Positions 50,848 through 59,816 of a DNA stretch of 64,000 nucleotides are shown piece after piece. The translations under genes were made by a program, and so were the position numbers. The first letter of the stretch is position 1, and each line of letters starts with the position of its first letter. Where the stretch lies: positions 1-64,000 of the forward strand of contig VFKA01000027.1 in the NCBI GenBank assembly GCA_009885795.1. The letters are read 5' to 3'. Below the pieces are notes generated by a model. That model was given only the letters and a program-made list of their open reading frames with translations, had not been told where the DNA came from and did no database searches. This DNA comes from Rhodospirillales bacterium. GTDB taxonomy: Bacteria > Pseudomonadota > Alphaproteobacteria > Dongiales > Dongiaceae.

Positions 50848-53800
50848 ATGCCCACACCCCTTGAAAAATTTCAGGCGCTACTCCGGGAGCTGCTCCAGTT
50901 CGATTGCGCCGACCTCGATTTCGGCGTCTACCGGATCATGAATCTGCGCCGGGAGCGGCTGGAACGGTGGTTGACGGTGGACTTTCCCGCCCGCACCCGC
51001 CAAATCCTGCAAGGCGCGGCGCCAACCTTCGATGACGACCTGGCGGCAAGACTGGAGGGGCTGCGCGTCACGCTTCGCGCGGTCGATCCCAACGCCATCG
51101 ACGACGACGGCAACCTTGTGAGCGAGGCGCTTCGTTCGGTTCCCGCCGGGCAAGAATACGCCCGCCTGTTCGCCCAGCAGCGGCGCGCCCCGATCCGGCC
51201 CACGGCCGACCTGGAGCCGCTGATCTATAATCACCTCTACGAATTCTTCTCGCGCTACTACGACACGGGCGACTTCATACCGAAGCGCCGGCGGTCCTTC
51301 GCGCCGGACGGGCGCGACACCTACGCCGTTCCCTGGGACGGCGAGGAAGTCGTCCTCCATTGGGCGAACAAGGATCAGTACTACGTCAAGACGGGCGAGC
51401 GGTTCACGCACTACCGCTGGCAAAGCCGCGCCGCGGACAGGGCCTTCACCATCGAATTCCGGCTTACCGAAGCCGATCTGCCTGCGGCCAACAACAAGGA
51501 TGGCGCCAAAAAATTTCACTTGCCCCTGGAGGACAGGATCGAGTGGAACGACGAAGCCTCGCTCCTTCTCGTGCCGTTCCATTACCGCAGTCTCGCATCG
51601 GACGAGGAACGCGCCATCGGCGGTAGCCAACAGGCTACGATCCGCGACAACATATCATCGCGCACGGTCGATAGGTTGCGGGCGCATCCGGTCGTTGGCG
51701 GTGTTCCGCACCTCGAAACCGCGCTCATGGCACCGAAAAAAGACGCCGGCGGGAATGATGTTCAGAACAAGAGCGGCCATCCGATTCCGCTGCTCCGGCA
51801 TCATCTCAATCGCTGGGCCATGAAGAACGAGGCCGATTTCTTCATCCACAAGAACCTGCGGCGGTTCCTGTCCGGCGAGTTGGATTATTTCATCAAGAGC
51901 GTCGTTCTGAATCTCGACAACCTACTCGCCGCCGGCGAATTGCGGGCGGATCCCAATTTCCGCCTGCTCGAAGCGGTCAAAAAACTTGGCGGCGAAATCG
52001 TCGATTTCCTCGCCCAGCTTGAGGACTTCCAGAAGGCGCTGTTCGAGAAGAAGAAATTCGTCGTCGAGACCCACTGGTGCCTGACGCTCGACCGCATACC
52101 GGCCGCGGTCAAGGACGAGGCCTACGCCGCCATCCTCGCCAATGACCGGCAATGGGAGGCTTGGGAAAAACTCTTTCGGGTTTCGGCCTGGCCGCGCGAT
52201 CTCGCAACGACGGAGCCACGCACCCGTGAGTTTCTCGACGTTTTCTCGCACATGATGATCGACACCAGCCTCGGGTATAACGGCGCTTTCGTGGACAATC
52301 TCATCGCTGAAATTGAGAACATTGATGGCGACATGGATGGCCTGATCATTCAATCGGAGAATTTTCAGGCGCTCAATCTCCTTCAAGAATCATTCTTAGA
52401 AGGAGTCAGCAGTATTTACATTGATCCACCATACAACACCGATGCCGGACCAATCAGCTACAAGAACGGATATCGCTCTTCGTCGTGGGTCACAATGATC
52501 AGTCAAGCGCTTGCGGCATCGCGGCGCCTCCTTACGACCAGAGGGGTGCTCTGCGCGACGATCGATGATTACGAGTTTAAGGAACTCGGTTTCGCGATTG
52601 AGAGTGCGTTCGGAAAGGACTTGGTGTCGGGAGTTATTGTAATCCGCGCAAATCCCTCCGGCCGACCGGAGCCAGGTGGACTCTCAATCAGCCACGAGTA
52701 CGCAATTTTTGCAAAGCGATCAGCGGACGCAATCATCCAAAAAATGGCACGGTCGAAGCAACAAGACGAGCGCTACACAGAGCATGACGATGTGGGTGAA
52801 TTCGAGTGGAGAAATTTGCGACGCGAGGGAGCAAATTCGGAGCGAAGCAGACGACCGAAGCTTCACTATCCATTGTATGCGAAGGGCGAGCAAGTGCGAA
52901 TTCCTATGATGGAATGGAACGGTGGTCACACCGAATGGATCATTAGTGAAGAGCCTAGCAAAGGCGAGGTGGTCGTGTGGCCACGAGACAGAGCGGGGGT
53001 ACAACGCACCTGGCGGTGGGGTATTGAAAAAGTCCGTCAGAATCTTGGGATCGTCAGATGCCGCAAGACTGGGCGAACCGAGTGGCAAGTGTATTTCAAG
53101 CGCCGACCTGATCCAGAAGGTATAACACCACCGACAATCTGGACAGACCCAAAGTATTCGGCCACAGAGCATGGTACCGCGACATTAAAAAAGCTATTTG
53201 GGGTGCAGGCATTCAGCTATCCCAAATCGCCATATGCAGTAGCAGATTGCATCTGGATAGCCGGTTTGTCGGACGATGAATCAACTGTGATTGACTATTT
53301 TGCTGGCTCCGGCACTACGGGCCACGCGGTTATTAGCCTGAACCGCCAGGACGGCGGTGCGCGGAAATACATCCTCGTTGAAATGGGGGAGTATTTCGAC
53401 ACGGTTTTGAAACCGCGCCTTCAGAAGGTCGTGTTCTCGGAAGATTGGAAGGATGGCACCCCGACTCCGCAAGCCAACCCAACTAGCCAGCGCAATCCGT
53501 ACAACGGCGTCTCGCACTGTTTCAAGGTGTTACGCCTGGAGAGCTACGAGGACGCGCTCGACAACATCGAGTTCAACCATGTTGCGGCACCGGGCGAGCA
53601 GATGGATCTGGAGCTTCCCAGCGACTACGAGTTGCGTTATGCGCTCGATTGGGAAAGCCGGGAGTGTCTCACGCGGCTGGCCGTCGGGGCGCTCGATGCC
53701 CCTTTTGACTACACGCTGACGCTTCGCCGCGAGACCGGCACGGTAACGGTGCGGCCGGACCTGCCGGAGACGTTCGCCTATCTCATCGGTCTGCATGTGC

Positions 53801-54075
53801 GGCGACGGTTCTGGGTCGAGCGCGAAGGCGTCCGCTATCTGATCTACACCGGAACGCTGCATTCCGACGGCACGGAGACGGCCGTGCTGTGGCGCAACTG
53901 TCGGGGCTGGTCGGAGCAAGACTTGCAGATGGAAAAGGATTGGTGGCGCCAGCAGCGGGAAACGCTCGCGCCGGGCGCCATGCACATCTACGTCAACGCC
54001 GCTTGCGCCATCGAAGGGCACCGTTGCCTCGATCTCGAGTTCAAGAGCCGGATGCATTCTCCGGCGACCGCCTGA
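50848..54075 (+). CDS. Type III-like restriction-modification methyltransferase (Mod)
   Basis: A 1075-residue beta-class N6-adenine methyltransferase: the catalytic motif DPPYNT (526-531, in SIYIDPPYNTDA) precedes the AdoMet motif FAGSGTTG (818-825). The first 500 residues are a large domain not found in simple Mod proteins (QFDCADLDFGVYRIMNLRRER, then YNHLYEFFSRYYDTGDFIPK). The restriction helicase starts 11 bp downstream, so they form a two-gene system. The part between about 52290 and 53330 (motif IV, the target-recognition region and motif I) is lower in G+C than both flanks, suggesting that the specificity region was replaced by recombination. Confidence 0.88.
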   Translation: MPTPLEKFQALLRELLQFDCADLDFGVYRIMNLRRERLERWLTVDFPARTRQILQGAAPTFDDDLAARLEGLRVTLRAVDPNAIDDDGNLVSEALRSVPAGQEYARLFAQQRRAPIRPTADLEPLIYNHLYEFFSRYYDTGDFIPKRRRSFAPDGRDTYAVPWDGEEVVLHWANKDQYYVKTGERFTHYRWQSRAADRAFTIEFRLTEADLPAANNKDGAKKFHLPLEDRIEWNDEASLLLVPFHYRSLASDEERAIGGSQQATIRDNISSRTVDRLRAHPVVGGVPHLETALMAPKKDAGGNDVQNKSGHPIPLLRHHLNRWAMKNEADFFIHKNLRRFLSGELDYFIKSVVLNLDNLLAAGELRADPNFRLLEAVKKLGGEIVDFLAQLEDFQKALFEKKKFVVETHWCLTLDRIPAAVKDEAYAAILANDRQWEAWEKLFRVSAWPRDLATTEPRTREFLDVFSHMMIDTSLGYNGAFVDNLIAEIENIDGDMDGLIIQSENFQALNLLQESFLEGVSSIYIDPPYNTDAGPISYKNGYRSSSWVTMISQALAASRRLLTTRGVLCATIDDYEFKELGFAIESAFGKDLVSGVIVIRANPSGRPEPGGLSISHEYAIFAKRSADAIIQKMARSKQQDERYTEHDDVGEFEWRNLRREGANSERSRRPKLHYPLYAKGEQVRIPMMEWNGGHTEWIISEEPSKGEVVVWPRDRAGVQRTWRWGIEKVRQNLGIVRCRKTGRTEWQVYFKRRPDPEGITPPTIWTDPKYSATEHGTATLKKLFGVQAFSYPKSPYAVADCIWIAGLSDDESTVIDYFAGSGTTGHAVISLNRQDGGARKYILVEMGEYFDTVLKPRLQKVVFSEDWKDGTPTPQANPTSQRNPYNGVSHCFKVLRLESYEDALDNIEFNHVAAPGEQMDLELPSDYELRYALDWESRECLTRLAVGALDAPFDYTLTLRRETGTVTVRPDLPETFAYLIGLHVRRRFWVEREGVRYLIYTGTLHSDGTETAVLWRNCRGWSEQDLQMEKDWWRQQRETLAPGAMHIYVNAACAIEGHRCLDLEFKSRMHSPATA

Positions 54076-54086
54076 CCGGCGGCTAC

Positions 54087-57000
54087 ATGCCCGCCCACCG
54101 CGCCACCGCCACCCGCCGCACCGCTACCCGCGCCATTGCCACCGTGCGCGGGGAGACGCTGGTACAGCGCTTGTTCCTGCTGCGCTGGCTGCATGCGCAG
54201 TTCGGGTTCCCAAGCGTTCCGAATGACCCAAATGGCGACGGAGCCACGAAGCAAGCGTTGGAGTTCTGCCGGAACGTACAGGAAGGTTACGCCGCGGACG
54301 GCGTTTCCTATCTTACAATGCTGTTGCTTGCACGCGGCGGGCGTAGCGTGACCGACGACCATCTTCGCCGCTACGACGAAAACATCCGCCGGCACCTTCA
54401 TGCCATCAACGAGCGGCGGGCGGAGCCGATCACGCTTCGGTATTTCCAGCACCTGGCCCTCCTATACACCGAGCATGTGCTGCATCGGCTGTTCGCCCAG
54501 CCGAGGCAGCTCTGTTCCGACCTGAACCGCTTCGTCCAGGAGACAAGGGCGGCGGGTTGGCGCGAGTTTCCGCGCTTCAGGCTCGCGGATTTACGTAAGC
54601 TTGCCTATATGATGGCGACGGGCTCCGGCAAGACGTTGCTGTTGCACATCAACTACCGCCAGTTCCTGCATTACAACGCCGGCAGGCCGCTCGCGAATAT
54701 CCTTCTTGTCACCCCCAACAAGGACCTGAGCGAACAGCATGAGCGGGAGCTAAGGGCCTCCGGCCTGCCGTGCCGCCGCTTCGAACCGGGGCGGCCGCGC
54801 GATTTCACGGACGATCCGTACGCCGTCGAGATCATCGAGATATCCCGCTTCGTGCCGGAGAAGAGGGACAGGGGCACGCGGGTGGAGCCGGCGTCCTTCT
54901 CGGGCCGGAACCTGATTTTCGTGGACGAAGGCCACCGCTCGAAGAGCGAAGAGGGTGTGCAACGGCGGATTCGCGAGGCGCTGACCGGCGACGAGGGTTT
55001 CGTGTTCGAGTACTCGGCCACCTTCCAGCAGGCCTTCGCCGGCGAGGACGAGGACCAGAAGGCGCGCCGGGACGAGTACGGCGCCGCCATCGTCTTCGAT
55101 TACTCCTATCGCTGGTTCCTGCACGATGGTTTCGGCAAGGACTTTACCGTCCTCAACAGCCGGGGCGACGACGAGGAGTCGGCCCTTTGGCCGTTGCTGG
55201 CCGGGCTGTTCGTGTTCGGCGCCCAGGTCCATGCCTATCGCAACAACACGCCCATCTTGGCGAACTATAACGTCGCCCACCCGCTCGCGCTCATGGTGGG
55301 CAGCCAGGTCGCCGGTTCGAGCGGGGAGGACAACCGAACGAAATCGGACGTGTTGCGGGCGTTACTGTTCTTTCACCGCTTCCTACGGAACGCGGATGGC
55401 TGGAGCGTCGCACGGCTGAACGAACTGCTCGCCGGCACGTCGCCGCTGCACAGACAGGGACTCGGTGGAGCCTTGAAGCAGGCGCGGGACTATTTCGACG
55501 CGGCCGGATTGGCGGCGGCGCAGCTCTTGTTCGATTTCATTGCAGCGCAGGTCTTTCACTCGCCGACTGGCGGCGGGTTAGTGATCCACCGAATCAAGGG
55601 CAACGAGAACGAGATCGCGCTACGCGCCTCGGAAGCCGGCGGCGGGCAGCCTTTCGGTCTCGTCTACATCGGCAAGGCTTCCGATCTGACAGCACTGATC
55701 CTGCCCGAGCATGGCATCGAGCAGTCCGACGACGCGCTGGCGGACGCTTGGTTTCCGCGCATCGAGGAGCCCGATTCTCCAGTAAACTTCCTGGTTGGGG
55801 CCAAGATGTTCATCGAGGGCTGGTCGAGTTGGCGCGTCAGCGCGATGGGCTTGGTGAACATCGGCAAGAGCGAGGGATCGGAGATCATCCAGCTTTTCGG
55901 CCGCGGCGTGCGCCTCCTTGGCCTGCATCGGGGGCTGAAACGTTCGACCTGTATCAGCGGGATACCCCACCCCAAGTTCCTGCCGATTCTTGAACGCTTG
56001 TTCGTATTCGCCATCGACTCGCGCTACATGGAAAAATTCAGGCAAATCATCGATCGCGAGGGCGTGGACGGCGGCGGGTTCGTGGAGTACGAGCTCAAAC
56101 TCTGGCGGATGATCGAACACGGGACGCTGCCCGATTTGGCGATGCCCGAGTGGCCGGGGGAAACGGCCTTCCGGGACAGGGCGGCGGTGCTGTTCGATCC
56201 TCGCCACCTTGGCGACCGGCCGGACCGCCGGCGTATCGCGGTGCGCCGCGACCTTCGTTACCAGAGCTTCGCAAGCGACGACGACAACGCCATTAGGGCC
56301 GGAGAGGCGCCCGAGCGGGAGAAGAAGCTTTCGGAGTGCGGTTGGAGGCGCTTCATCGACCGCGAGGCGCTCTATCTGCGCCTTGTCTCTCATGCCCGGG
56401 AGCGCGGATTCGACAACCTGGGATTTGGGTTCGGCCACGTTCGGCAGTTTATCGAGAACCACGCCGACGACTTGATCCTCCATGCGCCTGAAAAATTTCA
56501 CCAGATTGAGAGTTGGGACGACCGAAGGCGCCTCGAAGAGGCTGTTTTCGACCTCATGAAGGTCGCGCTGGAGCGAGTTTACCGCCGCGCCCAGCAGACA
56601 TGGGAAACGCAAAACATGCGCGTGCCCATGTTGAGTGCCGACCACCCCAACCACAAGTTCGTCTATCGCATCCGCGTCCCCCAGCGGCTGACACAGTCGG
56701 CGGCCGATTTCATCCGCGAGCTTGAGGCGTTGGTGGGGAATTGCCCGAAGGAGGACTGGTCGCGGACCGAGCCGCTTACGGCGGTGGCCCGCTTCGGCGA
56801 ACACCTTTATCAGCCGCTGCTGCTCGACGCCGGGTTAGCCGCCAACAAGACAACGCCAAACCGAGACCAGCAAAGGCAGTTGACGATCGTTCCCGCCCTG
56901 TTGACGGAGAGCGAGCAGCAATTCGTCGAAATGCTGCGGGATTACTGGATCGAAAAGAAGGAGACCGAACACCGCGGAGAGCGCATTTTTCTTCTCCGCA

Positions 57001-57398
57001 ATCTGAGTCGAGGGAAGGGGATCGGTTTCTTCGAGTCGGAGGGATTCTACCCCGACTTCATTCTTTGGCACTTGCTGGCAAACGGTCGTCAACGGCTCGT
57101 GTTCATCGAGCCTCACGGCATGAGGCAGGAAGACGCACCGGACGTCAGCAAAAAAGTGAAGATCGCGCGCGAGATCGGAGCGCATCTCGATGCCGCCATC
57201 CGGGTGGCCGGATGCCCCATCGCGGAAGTGACCGCGTTCATCGTATCGGCAACGCCGTTGCTTGAGCTGCGGCGCAAGCACGGCGAGAACCGAACGGCGC
57301 AGTGGTACGCAGAACACCACATTCTGTTTCCCGAGGAAATGGCGAAGTCACCTAGGCTAGGCGGGATCTTGATGTCCTCCTCTGGTGAACGGCCCTAG
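54087..57398 (+). CDS. Type III-like restriction enzyme helicase/nuclease (Res)
   Basis: An 1103-residue superfamily 2 helicase with a C-terminal nuclease-like domain. The motifs are Walker A ATGSGKT (177-183), Walker B DEGH (280-283), the SAT box in FEYSATFQQ and motif VI in IIQLFGRGVRLLG. Near the end GFYPDFILW (P989-D990) and LVFIEPHG (E1008) correspond to the PD-(D/E)xK nuclease of Res subunits, but the expected lysine is histidine (H1010), which may weaken or change cleavage. With the upstream methyltransferase it should form a restriction complex that translocates along DNA. ATG 54087 is the first start after the methyltransferase stop. Confidence 0.9.
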   Translation: MPAHRATATRRTATRAIATVRGETLVQRLFLLRWLHAQFGFPSVPNDPNGDGATKQALEFCRNVQEGYAADGVSYLTMLLLARGGRSVTDDHLRRYDENIRRHLHAINERRAEPITLRYFQHLALLYTEHVLHRLFAQPRQLCSDLNRFVQETRAAGWREFPRFRLADLRKLAYMMATGSGKTLLLHINYRQFLHYNAGRPLANILLVTPNKDLSEQHERELRASGLPCRRFEPGRPRDFTDDPYAVEIIEISRFVPEKRDRGTRVEPASFSGRNLIFVDEGHRSKSEEGVQRRIREALTGDEGFVFEYSATFQQAFAGEDEDQKARRDEYGAAIVFDYSYRWFLHDGFGKDFTVLNSRGDDEESALWPLLAGLFVFGAQVHAYRNNTPILANYNVAHPLALMVGSQVAGSSGEDNRTKSDVLRALLFFHRFLRNADGWSVARLNELLAGTSPLHRQGLGGALKQARDYFDAAGLAAAQLLFDFIAAQVFHSPTGGGLVIHRIKGNENEIALRASEAGGGQPFGLVYIGKASDLTALILPEHGIEQSDDALADAWFPRIEEPDSPVNFLVGAKMFIEGWSSWRVSAMGLVNIGKSEGSEIIQLFGRGVRLLGLHRGLKRSTCISGIPHPKFLPILERLFVFAIDSRYMEKFRQIIDREGVDGGGFVEYELKLWRMIEHGTLPDLAMPEWPGETAFRDRAAVLFDPRHLGDRPDRRRIAVRRDLRYQSFASDDDNAIRAGEAPEREKKLSECGWRRFIDREALYLRLVSHARERGFDNLGFGFGHVRQFIENHADDLILHAPEKFHQIESWDDRRRLEEAVFDLMKVALERVYRRAQQTWETQNMRVPMLSADHPNHKFVYRIRVPQRLTQSAADFIRELEALVGNCPKEDWSRTEPLTAVARFGEHLYQPLLLDAGLAANKTTPNRDQQRQLTIVPALLTESEQQFVEMLRDYWIEKKETEHRGERIFLLRNLSRGKGIGFFESEGFYPDFILWHLLANGRQRLVFIEPHGMRQEDAPDVSKKVKIAREIGAHLDAAIRVAGCPIAEVTAFIVSATPLLELRRKHGENRTAQWYAEHHILFPEEMAKSPRLGGILMSSSGERP

Positions 57399-57711
57399 TC
57401 GGACCAGTTGACTGCCCCGATAGCCACTTTTCGCTTGACATCCATAGAACTTAATCCTATCATGGCATGTGTCATTGCGTTCTCGGAAAATCGTGAATAC
57501 CTCCATGCGCCGGTCCGCACGTCGAGCCCCCCTATATCTTGTGCGAAATCCCACCCGGCCGGTCTTCCCTGGGGTTGTTCCTCCGAAAATGAAAACTCGA
57601 TGTTTGTCGGAATCTATGTTAACCCATTGATCGAACATGAAAAACTTCGTCTCTGGCGCCGTTTTCTCACCGCCCCGTTAACCTTTAAGGCGGCGAACCC
57701 AAAGGGGACCC
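57399..57711. other. 313-bp region downstream of the Res gene
   Basis: No convincing gene is present. The plus strand has a good promoter-like element (57435-57463) and AAAGGGG just before the next gene. Short frames on both strands (for example a 41-codon frame from ATG 57504) lack recognisable features. Base composition is AT-richer than in the flanking genes. Confidence 0.45.
57435..57463 (+). promoter_or_regulatory. Sigma-70-type promoter upstream of the triple-RidA gene
   Basis: A perfect TTGACA (57435-57440) followed after 17 bases by TATCAT (57458-57463), the best promoter match in the window. It lies about 250 bp before the triple-RidA start, so either a long 5' leader or a small RNA is made from it. 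Confidence 0.55.
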
Positions 57712-58932
57712 ATGCCGACACGAACCCATAGCTGGCCGGCCGGGCATTGGGACTGGCCCATCCATCTCACCCACAAGCACGGGCTGGCTTGCGGCCCCAT
57801 GATCTTCGTCGGCGGCCAGGTCGATCTCGACGAGCGCGGCGCCGTGCGCCATGCGGGCGATCTCGCCGCGCAAACGGCCGAGGTCATGGCCTACATCGGC
57901 CGCGTGCTCGCCGATCTCGGCGCCGGCATGGACGATTTGGTGAAGCTGGTCGCCTTCTATGTGGATGACGGCGGCGGCGAACGGGAACTCCTGACAAACA
58001 TCGCCAAGTCCTTCCGCTCCGCGCCGGGGCCGGCCGTCACCACGATCCCGCTGCCGGCGCTCGCCTATCCCGGCATGGTCGTCGAGATCGAGGCCATCGC
58101 CATGCGGGGGCCGGGGGCCACGCGCCTGGCGCGCCGCGCCGCGATTGCCAAAGGCCTGCCGGCGCTGCCCCCGCCGCTCTCGCACGCGCTCCGGTGCGGC
58201 GAGATGATCTACGTCGGCGGCCAAGCCGCGATCGCCGCCGACGGGTCGGTGGTGAAGCCCGGCGACATGGCCGCGCAGACCGCGATCGTCATGGACCGCA
58301 TCGCCGCGCTCCTCGCCGAATTCGGCGCGGCGCATGACGATGTCGTCAAGATCGATACCTGCTATCTCGGCCAGGGGACCGTGGCCGATTGGGAGGTTGC
58401 GGCCAGGATCCGGGCGCGCTATTACACCGAGCCCGGGCCGGCGGCCACCGGCCTTCCCGTGCCGCGCCACCACCTGGCGGGCCTTGTCGCCAAGACCGAG
58501 GTCGTGGCGATGCTGGGCGAGGACGGGCGTCGGCTCCCTCGCCGCCACGTATGGCCCGAGGGACATTGGGATTGGCCGATCCACCTTCCCTACAAGCACG
58601 GCATCCAATGCGGCAACGTCATCTGCGTCGGCGGCCAGGTGGCGCTCTCGCCCCAGGGCGACGTGCTCGCGCCCGGCGACATGGTGGCGCAGACGCGCGT
58701 CGCCATGGCGAACATCCGCAAGGTGCTGGAAGGCTTCGGCGCCGGCCTCGACGACATCGTGAAGGTGAACGCCTTCTACGTGGGCGGCGCGTCCGGCGAT
58801 GCGCTGCACGAGAACCTGCGCATCCGCTCGGGCAGCTTCCGCGAACCCGGACCGACGACGACCGGCATTCCGCTGCCGGTCCTCGCCTACCCCGACATGA
58901 TGATCGAGATCGAGGCGATGGCGATGATCTAG
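57712..58932 (+). CDS. Triple-RidA-domain protein
   Basis: A 406-residue protein made of three RidA (YjgF) domains. Domain 1 (about 1-130) has CGPMIFVGGQVDLDERG and PLPALAYPGMVVEIEAIAM. Domain 2 (about 150-265) has LRCGEMIYVGGQAAIAADG. Domain 3 (about 280-406) has CGNVICVGGQVALSPQG and PLPVLAYPDMMIEIEAMAM. Domains 1 and 3 share the leader WPxGHWDWPIHLxxKHG and are close relatives; domain 2 is divergent. RidA proteins are normally trimers of single domains, so this protein could form a whole ring from one chain. It is immediately convergent with an amidinotransferase-fold hydrolase; the CTAG at 58929-58932 is part of both stop codons. Confidence 0.9.
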   Translation: MPTRTHSWPAGHWDWPIHLTHKHGLACGPMIFVGGQVDLDERGAVRHAGDLAAQTAEVMAYIGRVLADLGAGMDDLVKLVAFYVDDGGGERELLTNIAKSFRSAPGPAVTTIPLPALAYPGMVVEIEAIAMRGPGATRLARRAAIAKGLPALPPPLSHALRCGEMIYVGGQAAIAADGSVVKPGDMAAQTAIVMDRIAALLAEFGAAHDDVVKIDTCYLGQGTVADWEVAARIRARYYTEPGPAATGLPVPRHHLAGLVAKTEVVAMLGEDGRRLPRRHVWPEGHWDWPIHLPYKHGIQCGNVICVGGQVALSPQGDVLAPGDMVAQTRVAMANIRKVLEGFGAGLDDIVKVNAFYVGGASGDALHENLRIRSGSFREPGPTTTGIPLPVLAYPDMMIEIEAMAMI

Positions 58933-59798
58933 GCCGGGTCGCGGCGCAGCGATTGGGCCATGCAGTGGACGCCGCCGCCGCCCAGCGTGAACATCGTCAC
59001 ATCGGGATCGTAGACGGTGAACCCGAGCGCCCTGAGCTTCGCATTCAGGTCCTTCGACTGCGACGTGGACAAGATGCGCTCGTTGCCGAGCGCCATGACG
59101 TTGCAACCTAGCTCCATGGTGTCGCGGTAACTGACCGGGATCAGCTCGATCTTCTTGCCCTTCAGCCAGGCGATCACATCGTCATCGGTGGTGTCGAGGC
59201 AGACCGCGGCCAGCTTCGGCGCCAGCATGCAGACCATGAGATCGATGTGGACATAGTGTTCGGCGATGGGCGCCAGCTTCACTTCCCATCCCTTGTCGCG
59301 CAACCAGCCGGCGACTTGGGTCGCGGCCGGCTCCTGCGTCCGCTCGCCGCAATAGCCGATGAGCGCGGCGCCCGGCTCGATGACGTCGAAATCGCCGCCC
59401 TCGAAGGCGGACGCCGTCACCATGTTGAAGATCGGGATGCCCTTCTCCTGGTAGAAGCGGATCACCGGCGCATACTCGCCGCGCCGCCACCATTGATGCA
59501 TCTGCGTGACCACGGCGCCATAGGGCGTCATGAAACTCGAATCGCGGGCGTAGACCTGGTAGGGCAGGTTCGGGTCGGGCTCGAGGAAGTGGCATTTGAC
59601 GCCGGCATCTTCGTAGGCCTGGACCATCTCGCGGTGCTGGCGCATGGCGAGCTGCACGTCGAACTTGGCGCCGCTCCTGAGCGTCGCCTTCGATATGGAA
59701 CTCGTCGGCAGCCAGCGGAAATTCTCGGGCCGGCACAACAGCACGTCGCGCAAGGTGCCATATTCCGAGTTTGCGCCCCATCCATTGGCGGTCGTCAT
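58929..59798 (-). CDS. Amidinotransferase-fold hydrolase (DDAH/arginine deiminase-like)
   Basis: A 289-residue guanidino-group modifying enzyme. The conserved residues are in YARDSSFMTPYG, AFEGGDFDVI, the histidine in EHYVHIDLMVCML and the catalytic cysteine C279 in GGGGVHCMAQSL. This layout is that of N-omega,N-omega-dimethylarginine dimethylaminohydrolase and of small arginine deiminases; the substrate may be arginine, a methylated arginine or another guanidino compound. It yields citrulline-like ureido products. Polyprenyl synthase follows 18 bp upstream on the map on the same strand but is probably unrelated. Confidence 0.9.
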   Translation of the reverse strand: MTTANGWGANSEYGTLRDVLLCRPENFRWLPTSSISKATLRSGAKFDVQLAMRQHREMVQAYEDAGVKCHFLEPDPNLPYQVYARDSSFMTPYGAVVTQMHQWWRRGEYAPVIRFYQEKGIPIFNMVTASAFEGGDFDVIEPGAALIGYCGERTQEPAATQVAGWLRDKGWEVKLAPIAEHYVHIDLMVCMLAPKLAAVCLDTTDDDVIAWLKGKKIELIPVSYRDTMELGCNVMALGNERILSTSQSKDLNAKLRALGFTVYDPDVTMFTLGGGGVHCMAQSLRRDPA

Positions 59799-59816
59799 CT
59801 TATGCTTCTCCTGGTT

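Noticed and set aside
50271-57711. A third gene-end duplication around the type III-like system
   Set aside because: I compared both flanks with the ends of the neighbouring genes. The neighbours face the system with their 5' ends and no repeated gene end was seen.
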